DNA of 64,000 nt from Episyrphus balteatus (GCF_945859705.1 NC_079136.1:76880867-76944866); one strand, 5' to 3'; positions 35,819 to 48,429 are shown, counted from the first letter of the stretch. Made by a program: numbers and translations. Notes: generated by a model from the letters alone, not told the origin.

Positions 35819-36870
35819 TCCGAGACTGGGTCGCACAAACTTGCTCTAAGAGTTCAAGTTGCTTAAGTTTTTAAGACTTTTTATATAGAAACTTGGGAAA
35901 TGTAGGTATATAAAAAGAAAAAAAAAAAAAAACAAATAAAAAAAAATAAAATTTATTTTTCAAAAAAATAAAACAATATCTGAAATCAAATCGCACCACA
36001 AAACAAGTACGCAGTTTTATTTGATATATTAAGGTGCATTTTTAGAAAAAAAATTTCAAAATCGTTAGAGCCGTTTTTTAAAAAAACTAATTTTTTATAA
36101 ATAATTTTTTGAAAAAAAAGTTTTAAAATAAAATTCGTATGCCATTTTGTAGAAATCACTAATCAACATCTAAAAACAAAATTTCAAAAAAGTTCAATGT
36201 CCTTTTTTCGAAAATTTGATTTTTTCAAAAAAAAAAAAATCAAAATTTTTTTAAAAATCCAAAAAATTATTTTTTTTTTATTATTTATTAGATATTTTGT
36301 CTACTGCATAACTTTTTTTTAATAGTTGGAAATATGCTCTATTTAATAAAAATAATAATCACATTATTCGAGGTTAAGACAATCTACTCTTGTGTATAAA
36401 TTTGACAGCTTTAAGACAACAATAAACAAGGTTTTTGATCACATTTTCCAAATTAAAACAGTTGTATAAAGTTATACAACGTTTATAAATACGGGATAAA
36501 GTATATAAATGCTTTTGTATAAAAAATTTCGTTGAAATACAATAAACAATTTTGCAGAAAATCAGATTTGAAAAAAGCGGTCCTATGGCAGGTACCGTTA
36601 ATAATGATTTTCAAAAAACAATGTTTTTCTTAAAAAGATAGACCTTGTTTAAAAACTAACATTTGAATTTTTTTTAACAAAATCGTTGGAGCCGTTTTCG
36701 TGAAATTGAACTTTTCCGAAATTTTTGTATGACAGGTACCGTTATTTTTGGTCCAAAAAAATTAATTCAAAAAACCCCTCTGGAGAGTCTCTAAAAACTG
36801 CTACATAGCAAGTTTGGAGTCAATCGGTAAATCCGTTTAGGAACAAGCTCTAATTGAGGTTTATCTGACT
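35819..36870 (+). repeat. Dispersed repeat beginning GACTGGGTCGCAC, copy A
   Basis: Begins GACTGGGTCGCACAAACTTG, then AGAGTTCAAGTTGCTTAAG, runs through poly-A tracts to CGTTGGAGCCGTTTTCGTGA and TATGACAGGTACCGTTATTT, and ends near AGTCAATCGGTAAATCCG. Full-length match with copy B at 48430-49500, plus an extra block at 36280-36530. No transposase or RT frame. The family is not recognised. Confidence 0.8.
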
Positions 36871-36903
36871 ATTGAAAAATTGGGCCTTAGACTAGTTCTT
36901 TCC

Positions 36904-37047
36904 CTAAGGCCCAATTTATTCACTCTCCATTATTTTTAAAGGCTCCATTAAAAATTATAAAACTGTCAAATCGCACACAAATTTTAAAATTTCCCTTTTT
37001 TAATGGCGACTTTAAATTTAATGGAGTGTGAATAAATTGGACCTAAG
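36904..37047. mobile_element. Small fold-back MITE
   Basis: The left end CTAAGGCCCAATTTATTCAC pairs with the right end in reverse (CTTAGGTCCAATTTATTCAC), followed in both by CTCCATTA and AAA-rich sequence. About 144 bp in all. Close to the size and form of MITE families with CCAATTTATT ends. Confidence 0.75.
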
Positions 37048-37626
37048 TAGCTTTAATAAAAACAAATATTAAATTATTGGAACAAATAAAAAAACAAAGG
37101 TACATTATGTATGTACGTCAACAGAAACAATGTATAAAAATAATGAAATTATAATAAAAATAGTATGTAATACAAGAATCTACATGGAAACACATTCAGC
37201 CAGAAAATACAAAGCACTTATAATACGTCGGAAAACGGAGAATTGTTTTAGATATCTTCGCAGGAAAAGTTAATTGGTTTTTCTGGTCTATTTTTCTCCA
37301 ATTAAAAGCCAAATTAATAATTCTATAGGTACCTTTTCAAAAAAAGAACCCAAAGGGAACAAGTGTATCTATCTATGCAGGGGAGAAGGGGCAGATTAGG
37401 ACAGATGTAGTTTTGGAAAAAGTGAAAAAAGGGTAAAAAAAAAAAAAACACAATTTAACAGTTGCAACTCTTTTTTCAATACTTGTTTGATAAAACTTGG
37501 AACTATATCCACTTAAAAAAAAATTTAGAAAAAGTATTCCAAATTTCATTTTTTTTTTCGGTCTTACACGTAAGTATTAAAAAAAAGTTAGATTATCGCA
37601 AAAAAAATAAACCATAATTGAAATAT

Positions 37627-39325
37627 AGCTCAGGGCAATTAGTCAAAATATGGGCATGAAATCGCATTTTTCGCGGGACAAAATTTTTTTCATGGAATGT
37701 GTTCGGGTGGTTGTCCTTATCATAAAAGTCAATTTGTTGGGAAAATTGGAGGTTGGGAACAGCCGCCATCTTGGAAAAGAGATTGGTAGCGTTTTTATTG
37801 AATAGCTCCATTGTTATTCATTTTAACAGAAAATGACAAAGGTAGGACTTATTAACAATAAAATTATCTAAACAATGATATACAAAACAATTCCGTGAGT
37901 TGATTAAATAAAATTTTATAGTTAGTCAAAGTGCGGGTTTGTATCGCAAGGTTGGGACAAAATGACATTTTTTCATATATCTGACGAACTTTTGATTTGT
38001 TTGGATAATTCTTCAAGAATGAATTATAGTACTTATAATTACCTATAAAATGAGCCCACAATCGTTATTGTAACCATCGTATTGTAGAAGTAATCTAACT
38101 CCGAAACTCTCCATGTACTAGTCAAAAGTGAGAAAAAAGCTAGTTTTTTGCTAGTAGGCCGAGAAAATTTTGGGAGTAGAGGTATAACCAAAATATAAGT
38201 ACGCAGTTTTGCTGCCATACTCGTGTTAATGTCGATTTCAAAGGTCTGACAACTCTAATTTTGGGCTTTATACGGTTTTTGGGGGGTTAAATAACTTAAA
38301 TTTTCCAGTTAACGTGAATGGGCTAAATTTGTACTATTTGAAATTATAAATATACAAGCTGATGCTCTATTATTTTTCCTAAATCTGGACACCTTAATCT
38401 CGGCTATGGGGTTAATAGAACTCACGATATAAGCTTTTTTAACTAACCATATCAGGCTTTTCAATTCAAATAAACAAACAAAAATCGAAACAAAAAAGCC
38501 TCTAAAACATAATCGTATAAACGGCTTATATCTTGAGTTCTATTGGTCACATCCTCAAGATTGGGGTGTCTAGATTTAGGAAAAATAATAGGGAATCAGC
38601 TTGTATATTTATAATTTCAAATAGTATAAATTTAGCCCATTCACGTTAACTGGAAAACTTACGTTATTAAACCCCCCAAAAACCGTATAAAGCCCAAAAT
38701 TAGAGTTGTCAGACCTTTGAAATCGACATTAACACGAGTATGGCAGCAAAACTGCGTACTTATATTTTGGTTATACCTCTACTCCCAAAATTTTCTCGGC
38801 CTACTAGCAAAAAACTAGCTTTTTTCTCACTTTTGACTAGTACATGGAGAGTTTCGGAGTTAGATTACTTCTACAATACGATGGTTACAATAACGATTGT
38901 GGGCTCATTTTATAGGTAATTATAAGTACTATAATTCATTCTTGAAGAATTATCCAAACAAATCAAAAGTTCGTCAGATATATGAAAAAATGTCATTTTG
39001 TCCCAACCTTGCGATACAAACCCGCACTTTGACTAACTATAAAATTTTATTTAATCAACTCACGGAATTGTTTTGTATATCATTGTTTAGATAATTTTAT
39101 TGTTAATAAGTCCTACCTTTGTCATTTTCTGTTAAAATGAATAACAATGGAGCTATTCAATAAAAACGCTACCAATCTCTTTTCCAAGATGGCGGCTGTT
39201 CCCAACCTCCAATTTTCCCAACAAATTGACTTTTATGATAAGGACAACCACCCGAACACATTCCATGAAAAAAATTTTGTCCCGCGAAAAATGCGATTTA
39301 AATTACTAATTTCCCTGGGCTAATA
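37627..39325. mobile_element. Large palindromic element, about 1.7 kb
   Basis: Inverted repeat about an axis near 38479. Arms of about 800 bp are nearly identical, so that the same 65-residue frame appears at 37864-38061 (minus) and 38897-39094 (plus). The loop is about 90 bp. Outer ends read AGCTCAGGG on the left and CCCTGGGCTAATA on the right. The arms contain TTCATGGAATGTGTTCGGGT and an AAGATGGCGGCTG motif. A single-arm relative is at 28190-29190. No transposase coded. Confidence 0.85.
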
Positions 39326-39734
39326 TATTAAGGTATAGACCGAAGAGCTGATTGCATCTGGAAAAATTAGAGGATTTTTTTTTATTTATTTAAAGATGAT
39401 TGGTATCTTCATTAATTTTTGAAAAAATTGAAAAATTATATTTAAAGAGAAATAATATTCTTCAGTGCATATTTTTGGATTCAAGTCCGGGAATGGGTGC
39501 AAAAATCGTGATTTTTTAAAATCACACCCGTTACATCTTATTTGAAAATATTTTCAGACATCTTGTGCTAATATTATGCACAAAACGATATAATATATAC
39601 TACATATATTATAAAAAAGAACAATTTCACAAAGCAGAATAGAGTGATTGAATTGGAATTTACCGAACCACAGCACATCGAATTAAACTTTAGGCTTGTA
39701 AATTCGCTAAAAGTGATATGTAGAATATGGGATC

Positions 39735-40520
39735 GGGTCAAAATTCTGGCTTCAAAATTCTGCTTTTCAAAATTCTGCTTTTTTAACGAAAATTCTGTTT
39801 TTCAAAATTCTGCTTTTTTTCTATTCTGCTTTTTAAAATTCTGCTTTTCAAAATTCTGCCAGCATTATACTTGAACGAAAAAAATCTGCCAATTCTGTTT
39901 TTTTTATAGCATATGCGCTGACTAAAGAAAAATACACCTCATCAATGTAATTCAACATTGGTACTTTCCTAAATTTTTTTATTTACCTAAGTGTCGCAAA
40001 TATTTTTTAAAATGCATAGACTGACTTTCTTTCAATTAAAATCTATAACTTATTGGAACCGATGTTGTTTGGTACAAGATATTCCTTTTGTTATTAAAAT
40101 TTTTGAATATTCATCCTTATTTGACAAATTAAAAAAATTTAAATTATTTTCGGAAATGTTTAGTATTAAAAACCTTTTCTTAATATTTTCAAATTTATTC
40201 ATTTATAAAACAAAAATTAATATGCATTCAAAGAATGACAAATTATGTAGGTAAGTAATCAAATAAGTGGATAATTTTTCAAGAAGATGATTTTACAGAA
40301 TATTGCAAAAAAAAATTAAAAAAGGGTTTGGAAAATGTTAAAAAGCGCGCGCTTAATTTTTTGCAGAATTTTGAAAAACAGAATTATGAAAATCAGAGTT
40401 TTGAAAAACAGAATTTTGAAAAACAGAATTTTGGAAAGCAGAATTTTGAAAGCAGAATTTTGTAAAGCAGAATTTTGACAAAAGAATTTTGACCCCGGCA
40501 GAATTTTGACCCCAACCCGT
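39735..40520. mobile_element. Foldback-like element with terminal CAAAATTCTGCTTTT arrays, younger copy
   Basis: The left array (39735-39900) repeats TTCAAAATTCTGCTTT seven or more times with small variants. The right array (40360-40515) repeats the reverse, AAAGCAGAATTTTGAA, at least eight times. Both ends finish GGGTCAAAATTCTG. The 400-bp core has no transposase and matches the older copy at 14387-15515. This layout (inverted terminal arrays of short tandem repeats) is that of Foldback-class elements. Confidence 0.85.
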
Positions 40521-40677
40521 AGAAGATGTATTTTAAAATATTTATGTATAGCAAAACACGATCAATTTAGAAAATAATATTCCAAATGTAGTCTCAATTG
40601 ACCCACTCAAAATTACTTGTTTAACGTGTATTATCAACCGTGCAAATTTCATGCTTTTATCATAATAAATTTCTTAC

Positions 40678-42930
40678 CTGACTAAATCTTTCTTGACTAT
40701 CAATAATATCTATAAACAAGCTCATTCGATCATCCAATATTTGAAATCCATTACGAGGTTGCAACAACAAACTTTGAACAGCATCCCTTATACTACCGGG
40801 TGTTGTACTGCAAGAACTACTACTCTCCGTGCCATCACCAAGCGGGTTATCCTTTTCGTATTTTAGTTTTTGCAACTTTTGATGATCCGATGACTGACGA
40901 AGTGCTTCGGAGCACTTTTTCAAGTAATCAAATGATCCTTTTGATTTCTGTGTATCAGCCATAGCTTGAAAACTATCAAGAATTTCATTATAATCCATTG
41001 TTTTGACAGTACTCATAACAGGAGTAGTCAACAATTGTTGGCTATTATTTTTATTTGAAACAGCCGATGTGTTGTTGTTGTTGTTATTTTTGATTATTTT
41101 ACTCGGACTTAAAGCATGTAAGTCTTCATTCATTAATCGTAAATTATCCGATATCTGGTGAAAACTTTCTAAAGTATTACTACTATTGACGGTATTAGCA
41201 GCAACAGCATTACTTTTAGGTTTTAATAGTCGCGCGGGTAGATCTTGCTTTGATTTAATATCAGGAATTACACCAACTTTGGCATCAGTCTCTGGTATTT
41301 GATTCGAGCGTATTGCATCTAGGAAAACTCTTAATTGGTCAGATGGGGTTATTAGTTCTGGAGCAGGAGGGGCGGTTTCTTGGGGATTTATTTTTTCTGG
41401 TGAAGACAGGGTTTTACTTGGAAAAACGTTTACTTGATGTTCCGTTCGCATAGTGCTTCTAATATTTTCAAGAAACATTTTTAATTGGCTCGACGGAGTT
41501 TGAGCATCGCTCGATGAAAGCGAAGCTAAGGACTTGCTAACGATTTCCGGCGAAATCATGCTTGACGAAAAGCTTCCGGTTGAGCTTGAAGTTGGCATTA
41601 GAGAAGATGGCTGAGAAACTTGTTGTTTTTGAAGTTGTTGTCGTTTAAGTTCCGAAAGTAGTTTTGCCTGCTCAGAGTACTTTCGTACACTTTCTGTTAT
41701 TGTCCGCAACTGTTCCGAGTAAGATCGTAATTGATTTTCAAGATATGCTTGATCTGGAACAGAACCATACGCATAGGACAATGGTCTTTCTGTAGGTTTT
41801 TGCCATAATACCTCATCGTTTTCTTTACCAACAATTGACTGATGGCCATGAAACGTTACCGAATGCCTCATTCCTCCAGATTGTGATCCTGGTACAGTAT
41901 TATCAGGAACAGGTATTGGCTGTTTTTCGAATGGTTCCCTTCTTATATTATCATTGCTAGAAGACTTTTTACCAATTTGAATTTTACTTGTATTAGTAAA
42001 TTCAGGTTTAATACTTCGAGGAGGTATCCGTGTAGTTCCCGATTGCTGATTAGGCTGTGATTGACGCCTCAATGGAATCGGTGGTGCTTGATATGTATTA
42101 TCCATTTCGTTATATCGATCTAAGCTCCTGGGACGTTTTCCAATAACATTATTTTGTAAGAAAAAGCTTTGAGAGTTGTTAGGCAAATTGTTTTCAGAAA
42201 CTTTAATGTGACTATCAGTAGGCTGTTTAATAGGACGTGGAGTGCTTTGAGATCGTCTGGGAACAATAGGTTGCTTTGTTGGCGGTTTGTGTTGCTTTAA
42301 GGCAATTTTATCATTAGAACCTGTTGGACTGTTTCGATATTGTTGAAATAACGCTGCATAGAGGCTCTCTTTGTCGGCTCCTGAAAGATGTTCTGAAGCT
42401 GGATTATTTATCAACTGTGATCTGGTCAAAATAAGACGTTGTTGTTCAGATGGAACAGTTTGTTGATGATGCAGCTGTTTAGTTCTAAAGCTGGGAACAA
42501 TTGGCTTAAAGTCAACATTAATGCCGTTATGTGTGGAAGTAACGGCGATACTATGTGGGCGTTTAGGTCGCCAATCTGAATACTTTGATCCATCCAGACT
42601 GCCGGGTACTGGTGAAGAACTTGACCCAACATCAGTCTCTTCAACTTTTTGCGCAAAAGGATTTGTTTTGCTATCATCTGATGCCGGTGTGTCATTGTTG
42701 ATACCATTTGTGACATGAGTATCAACTCCATTGTGAATGATTTGATTTGCAAAGGAACTGCTGCAGTGGCCATTCGACAATGGCGGCCTCGATTGGGTCT
42801 GTTGTTTAATTGATAATGAAACCTTTTCTGGTGATACATTTGTTGTTTGGCTATTACACTGATTCGACGAAGACGATGTCAAATTATTGACATTGTTTTG
42901 AGAATTTATATTTTCTGGTATTAAATCCAT
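40678..42930 (-). CDS. Dys: Alternative first coding exon of a Dp186-type dystrophin isoform
   Basis: 751 codons from ATG at 42928-42930 to a GTAAGA donor at 40676-40677, phase 0, joining the DLQSEIETHRG exon. An in-frame TGA sits 12 bases upstream of the ATG (context AAAAATGG), so the exon starts translation. Joined to the downstream exons it gives roughly 1,720 residues, the size expected for the neural Dp186 form of Drosophila. The region is largely disordered, rich in Ser, Gln, Asn and Pro: NPF motif at about 90-92, proline-rich RPRSLDRY and PPIPLRRQ near 266-289, a predicted coiled coil at about 396-438, a twice-repeated motif at 478-494 and 528-544, and six Asn at 615-620. The last about 110 residues are helical and may contribute to the first rod repeat. 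Isoform name is by analogy; the unique part is not conserved enough for me to assign a function. Confidence 0.93.
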
Positions 42931-42943
42931 TTTTGCTGTTCAT
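42884..42943 (-). promoter_or_regulatory. Upstream ORF overlapping the Dp186-type start
   Basis: An ATG at 42941-42943, 13 bases before the main start and in another frame, opens a 19-codon frame that ends at a TAA 45 bases inside the main coding sequence. If it is in the leader, initiation there would bypass the main ATG. Its context (TCGAATGA) is weaker than that of the main start (AAAAATGG), so leaky scanning is possible. The transcription start is not known. Confidence 0.4.
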
Positions 42944-43329
42944 TCGATAGTTGCTAATATTTTCACATATTTAAAAATAAAAACTGCAACTAAAATGTAG
43001 CGCAATGATCACATTGAATTCGTATTAAAAAACTGTATTCATATTTAAACCTTTAATGTAATTTAACTATGTCAAAAATGAATCTTTAAAGCTGCTACCT
43101 GAGCGATTTTCATTCAATTTATTTTATATTAAGTATTTCTGTTTGTTTATTGTGTAATGATGTAAACAGAATCACAACAAATTAAAAAGCTTAACAAAAA
43201 CTTCACATAAAAATAATAAAATGGGAAAATCAGTTCGGTGTGCAAAACCAATATTTTGTCTCTGTGATGTTTAATTTGACAACGAGTAAAATTTCTAAGA
43301 GATATAAAATGGTGGCATAGAATTAAAAA

Positions 43330-43830
43330 AAAAATCCTGAAACCTGGACTACCAGCAGAAAGAAAGGCTCAGAAACGACACGAGTGGAAAATCTTTCTTT
43401 AGTGATGTACACTGTACAGCAGTCGGCCTTGGTTTAAAACGGTGGATCTAAACAATATCTGTGTCGAGCTACAGGAAAAGTAAAAGGAAAGAAATTTCGT
43501 CGAGAGTAGTGAGGAAAAGACTTGTAGAAACAGGACTTAGAACAGTGCGAAAGCCCGATATTCCAAAAAATAGTATGGGAAAAACAACTGCCCTGGGCCC
43601 AGGTCTATCTTATTTGAGCTCAAGAAATTTGGAACAATGTTATCTTTTCTGAGGATTTAAAGTTTAAGCTGAATGTTGGATTCTAACACGAGACTGATCA
43701 AACAGATGTTGTGTTGGTCTGAGGATAATTTTTGGAGATAAAAAAGGTCATCTTGGATGAATCGAAAGTCACTGCAGAAGTTTACCTTTGGGCTCTGAAA
43801 AATTTACTAGAGCCGGAGCTTTTTGGTTAC
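43330..43830 (+). pseudogene. Tc1-like transposase relic
   Basis: Plus-strand frames give SSRVVRKRLVETGLRTVRKP (HTH linker region), then WAQVYLI and EIWNNVIFSEDLKFKLNVG, which is the first catalytic Asp block of Tc1 transposases (usual form FSDES), and ESKVTAEVYLWALKNLLEPE. Stops and frameshifts break it, and the Asp is preserved in FSED. No terminal repeats recognised. Confidence 0.75.
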
Positions 43831-46140
43831 AACTGTAAAAAAAAAAACAAAAATTAAGAAAAAAGTGAAGACAAAAAACACAGACAAAAAAGCGCATTTT
43901 TTAACAAAAAGTATTAATAACTTTTGTATATTTATAGCGATACAAAAAAAGTTGTATAGCAGAGTTGCAGAGAATTTGAAGGTGAATAATCTTTTTTCAG
44001 AAGGTTTTTTTTTTCATAATTTGGATAAAAAGTGTTCAAAACTTAAAATTTTTCTAGGATGAACAGAAGTCAAGATATTTAATTAAAACTAAAATTCAAG
44101 ATGGCGGCCAAAAGGTGAATTTCACGAGTGCGAAAAATCAGGATTATGATAATCACCCCATTTCTCTATTGAATTAGCAAAAAAAAAATTGGGGGTGGTA
44201 CAAACTGCTCTGGGTTAAATTATAAATGCACTGCACTATCAGATCCTTGAAGACGGATATAAAGGCAAATCGTGGGCGTATTTGTAAATTTGATGCAAGA
44301 AATAACATCTTGTTTGCTGTTAGTTACCGTCACAACAAATTACGATACCTTGAAACCATTGGGAAAAGTAAGGAGATGGTCTACACTAGTTTTTTCTCAA
44401 CAAAAACCTGTCATCCAATAAGGGCATTGGTGGAGTCGTTCATCATGACCAATTTGTGAATAATTGCCACTTATAAATAAAAGTTAAAAAATGGTGGTAG
44501 CTATGTAGTTTTTACATTTATGATAAACTCAATGGTGATCAATGCTTGGCGACTGCAGTGTATAAGAAAAAATAAAAAATTGCAATCTTCTTTCATTTGT
44601 CAGGACAGTAGCAAGGACGAATTTACGCTCATCAAAAAAAGACCCAAATAAGCCAAAATGCACCGATATCTGTGGTGCGATGTGAAGAAAAACATTTTCG
44701 TACAAAAATAAAAATAAAAAAAATCAGTAACAATGCAAAATTATGTCACAGCAGAGTTCGGTGGACTGGGTGAGAGGTGCAAAACTACACTTTGCATCGA
44801 AGAATAATGTTTTAAAATATTTCATAAAATATGCTCTAATCTGGCCAGTGCACTCGCCTGAGTACATCCGCCATAAAAAATAAGTATGGTATAATTTTTT
44901 TTTTTTTTGAACTTGTATTTTAAGTAAAAAAAAAAAAAAACAATAATTGAACATAATTCAAAAGCTTTTTCAAACATTCTTTTTTAAAGGTGGTTGGTCT
45001 TTAATGGGTTTAAATAATATTCTATTTAGGTTGTTTTTCAAATGCTATAGTAACATCTTAAGCAAATTTCTATATATGATTCTTGCATATATTCATGAAC
45101 TTAAAGACCTGTGACAGATTGAACCTACATATGGTCGTATAATGAATGCGTGTTTTTTTTTTTTTTTTTTTGAATAATTACCAAGACATACACGCTTTTT
45201 CTCTGATTTGCAATGTTTTGCATAAAATCGCCTTTTCATTCCTCATATATCTAGCAAATATCTTTAACTGATGGGGGAAAAAAAATAGTTAAGACTTCAT
45301 TAGTTTTCCGATTCTATAAGAGAAATCAGGAGAGAATCCTGGTGATCCTATATAGCAGCTATACCAACCATCCATACTTCTATGGTGGTGATTTTTCTCT
45401 CATCACAAAACATATGTATGTACATAAATTATAATCAACCCATTTATCGTGTTGTGGATACATACTACACGTACCTACCATATAAATAAATATATACTAT
45501 ATGTAGGTGTACAAAATATAGCAGTAACTTGGAGTATTGATTTAAGGGTATACTCTTCCACTAACAACGCCTAGTGCTGCACAGGCACACGGATGTTGTG
45601 GATACCTTTATTGACGAAATGTGCTTGTGTGCTGCTGCTTTACCTCTTTCAAAATGTCTTTTGAGCTATTATTCAACTTTTTTTTTCTGTTTTTTAAAGA
45701 TACACCCACATCAAAATATTTACTACACTATGCTACACTTTTTGTGTGAATATGGATGAAAAGGGAGGTAGGAGATTGTGCATAGTGCAAAAGCTATAAG
45801 AGGGTTGACGGAGCAGCCACTTACAAATGGAAAATATACAGCACAACGCACTATTCGCAATACCTACCTAATATTTTTTTTTTTATTCATGACAAATGCA
45901 GGTAGATATACTATTTTTTAAATATTTTAAATAATTAAAAAAACATAAACCAAAAATTGTTTGCTAATTTAAACAGTTTTGTGAAAATTTGCGACTCCCA
46001 TTTGTATAAAAACAATGAGAAATATATTGAAACATTTATACAAAATTATAAGGTGTTTTTTTTTTGTGTGTGTGTGTGATGAATTGATGGCAGATAAATA
46101 CAACAATGGATAATTTTTTTCAATAATAAGCAATACACCG

Positions 46141-46245
46141 AGGGTAACAACTACCGTGTTGAATTAACTAGAAAAGTAGTTAAATTAACTAGTCAAAAAG
46201 TTAAATTAACTAGACAAGTAGTTAAATTAACTACTCAAAGACAAT
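46141..46245. repeat. Tandem and inverted GTTAAATTAACTA repeat
   Basis: The 13-base palindromic motif GTTAAATTAACTA recurs about five times with spacers such as GAAAAGTA, GTCAAAAA and GACAAGTA. It is short, AT-rich and non-coding; repeated palindromes could arise from replication slippage. Confidence 0.7.
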
Positions 46246-48429
46246 TATTTAAAAACAATTATATCAAAGCGATTTTTGAGTCATGATAAATTTGTTTATT
46301 ATATTTTGATTAGCCAAAATTATAATTGGCTCTATTAAGATTTTTAAAAGATGAACTGACACAATAGAAGAAAAAATTTCTATTAGAAGATTAACAGTAC
46401 ATTAGGAAACACCCTTTACAATAAGGAAATTAAAAATGAACGGACAATCACAAAAGAAATTTCCTACAAAACATAAATGTAGATGGGAACATTTTGGCAT
46501 CACGAAACGGACTTTAATTTTTTTTTTATAGGACTCCTATAGGACTCATATTATTACTTTAATTTTCTTATAGGACTCATATTGTTACTAAAAAAATGTT
46601 ATACTACGATTATCAACGAAAAATGTAGGTATGGAATGTGAGTTTTATTAGGATAAAATAAACAAACAAAAAATGTACACATTTTGTTTATATTTTTTGA
46701 ATAGGAAAGATATCAACTCTACGCAGCAGCTTTTTATAAAGAAACACTTTTTGCGATAAGAAAAAGATAAAAAAAAAACTTAATGGAAATTTCACAAAAA
46801 ACAAAATCACTTTTTTTTTCCTTGAAGTATGTTTTTCCTTTATGTAATTAAATTACTGAAAAATACATATTTCGCACTTAGAGGAACTCCAAAAAATAAA
46901 GCACTTTATTCCATAAAAAATAAAGTAAAAAACAAGAAATAACGAGAAACCGCTACAAATTGTATACCGAAAAATCTGTATCTGTTTGGGAAATGATGAA
47001 AAGAAGGATAATTTTATTTTTTTCCTAGTTTTGGAAAACGCGGCGGACCGATGCTGTAGTTGTTTCTCAAATAGTTACACAAAAACTAAAATATAATTAT
47101 CATCATCCAGAGTTGAGGTAAAATTCGATGAGAGACGACAGACAAAATATAATTTCAGGTTCATTTTTATAGAGATACTTAAACCATTAAACGAACAATC
47201 CGAACGACCGACAACAACGATGACGACGGACGACGACCAACCGACATCTTAAAGATTTGGGGATAGTCTCCCCTATATTTTTTAATTCACTGATAGTGCG
47301 ATATAAGGTAGTGTCGTCAAAATGTACATGCAAGAGTACAGGCATAAGTGGAAGCTGGGTTCGTTCTTTGGTGAAGAAAAAAAAAAAAATATAAAGCAGC
47401 ATCTTCCATCACACAGAGTAGTGTATTGTGTTTGCTTTATGAGTGGTTATGGTTGTTACCATAATTGTGCTTCTGCAACTGTGCTGCTGCTGGATTCTTT
47501 TCAAAGCGCTCTAGAAAATAGAGATGGGGGGGCTGCTATAGAGACTAGGATGCTGTTTTTGTGCTGTTAGGTGTTCGTTCCAGCAGGAAAGAGCGAAAGA
47601 GTATAATCTATATGGGGTGGACAGGCGCAGAGATCATGCGCAAATAAACAGAAGCAAAAAAGCTTTTGGAGCAACTTTTTTTTTTTGTTGGGGGGTAATA
47701 TTTGAAGCTTTGAAACATTATTCTCATTTTTATTATAGTGTGTGTGTTTTGGTGTCGGTTTTTTCCTGTTTACTGGGCAATTTAAGTCAAAAACAGTTCT
47801 AAAAAAACTTCTTGCAATGATTGTAGGTGTGCAGCATTTTTTGTATACAATACACACATTTTATTTGTATTTGACGCTATAAGAATGTTTTTGATGGTTT
47901 ATATTTTTCATATAAATGTGATTACGTAAGGTATAACATATTAAGTCCACGTGATGGATTTGTATATGTGGGTTCCAATTCCACACACAATATGTGTCAA
48001 AAAGAACAAGCTTAATGTCGTAAGAAGAACACACAAGTACATAAAGAGTTGTAATAACTCGCTAGAGATTTGCAGCAGTAAGTCTGAGAGCTAGGTTCGC
48101 CAGCAATCCGGTCGAGAGCTTTTTTTTTTGCTTTTTTTTAAAAGGAACAAATATTTATGTCACTCTTGTAAATTTATTGTAGGTCGTTTTAGATAGAGCT
48201 CTGTATTTTTTCACATCTCGCGATGTGATAGGTATTATAAACAACCTTATCTTAGAGATTAAAGGTGATAGGTACCACTATTATCTACTAGCTGATAAAA
48301 TTACGTCTGAACGTGTTATCATTTGATATTATCTATAAACCCAACTTTTACACACTCTGATCCAATTGATTAGCTATAGTTACTTTCTTTGAAAGAATTT
48401 AAAATGGGTAAAACGTAAAAATAAAAAAA

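Larger units (their letters stand above)
29905..40677 (-). other. Dys: Dys intron, part between the Dp186-type exon and DLQSEIE exon
   Basis: 10.8 kb, used as an intron by the Dp186-type transcript. Packed with mobile elements listed separately. Short diverged repeats with CAAGAACCAAAATATACTTT recur at 31610-32220 and at 17640-18110. 33.2-34.5 kb and 34.7-35.8 kb show nothing I can name. A Lys-rich frame at 32515-32754 is inside a fold-back structure and not a gene. Confidence 0.75.

Noticed and set aside
37864..39094. Two identical 65-residue proteins (37864-38061 minus and 38897-39094 plus)
   Set aside because: Again the arms of a palindromic element, with no start context or conserved domain.
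42426..42839. 137-residue minus-strand frame overlapping the Dp186-type exon
   Set aside because: Alternative-frame shadow of the Dp186-type coding sequence; low complexity and no independent start signal.
44226..44459. 77-residue plus-strand frame near the Tc1 relic at 43.5 kb
   Set aside because: No recognisable domain or neighbouring support; not called as a gene.
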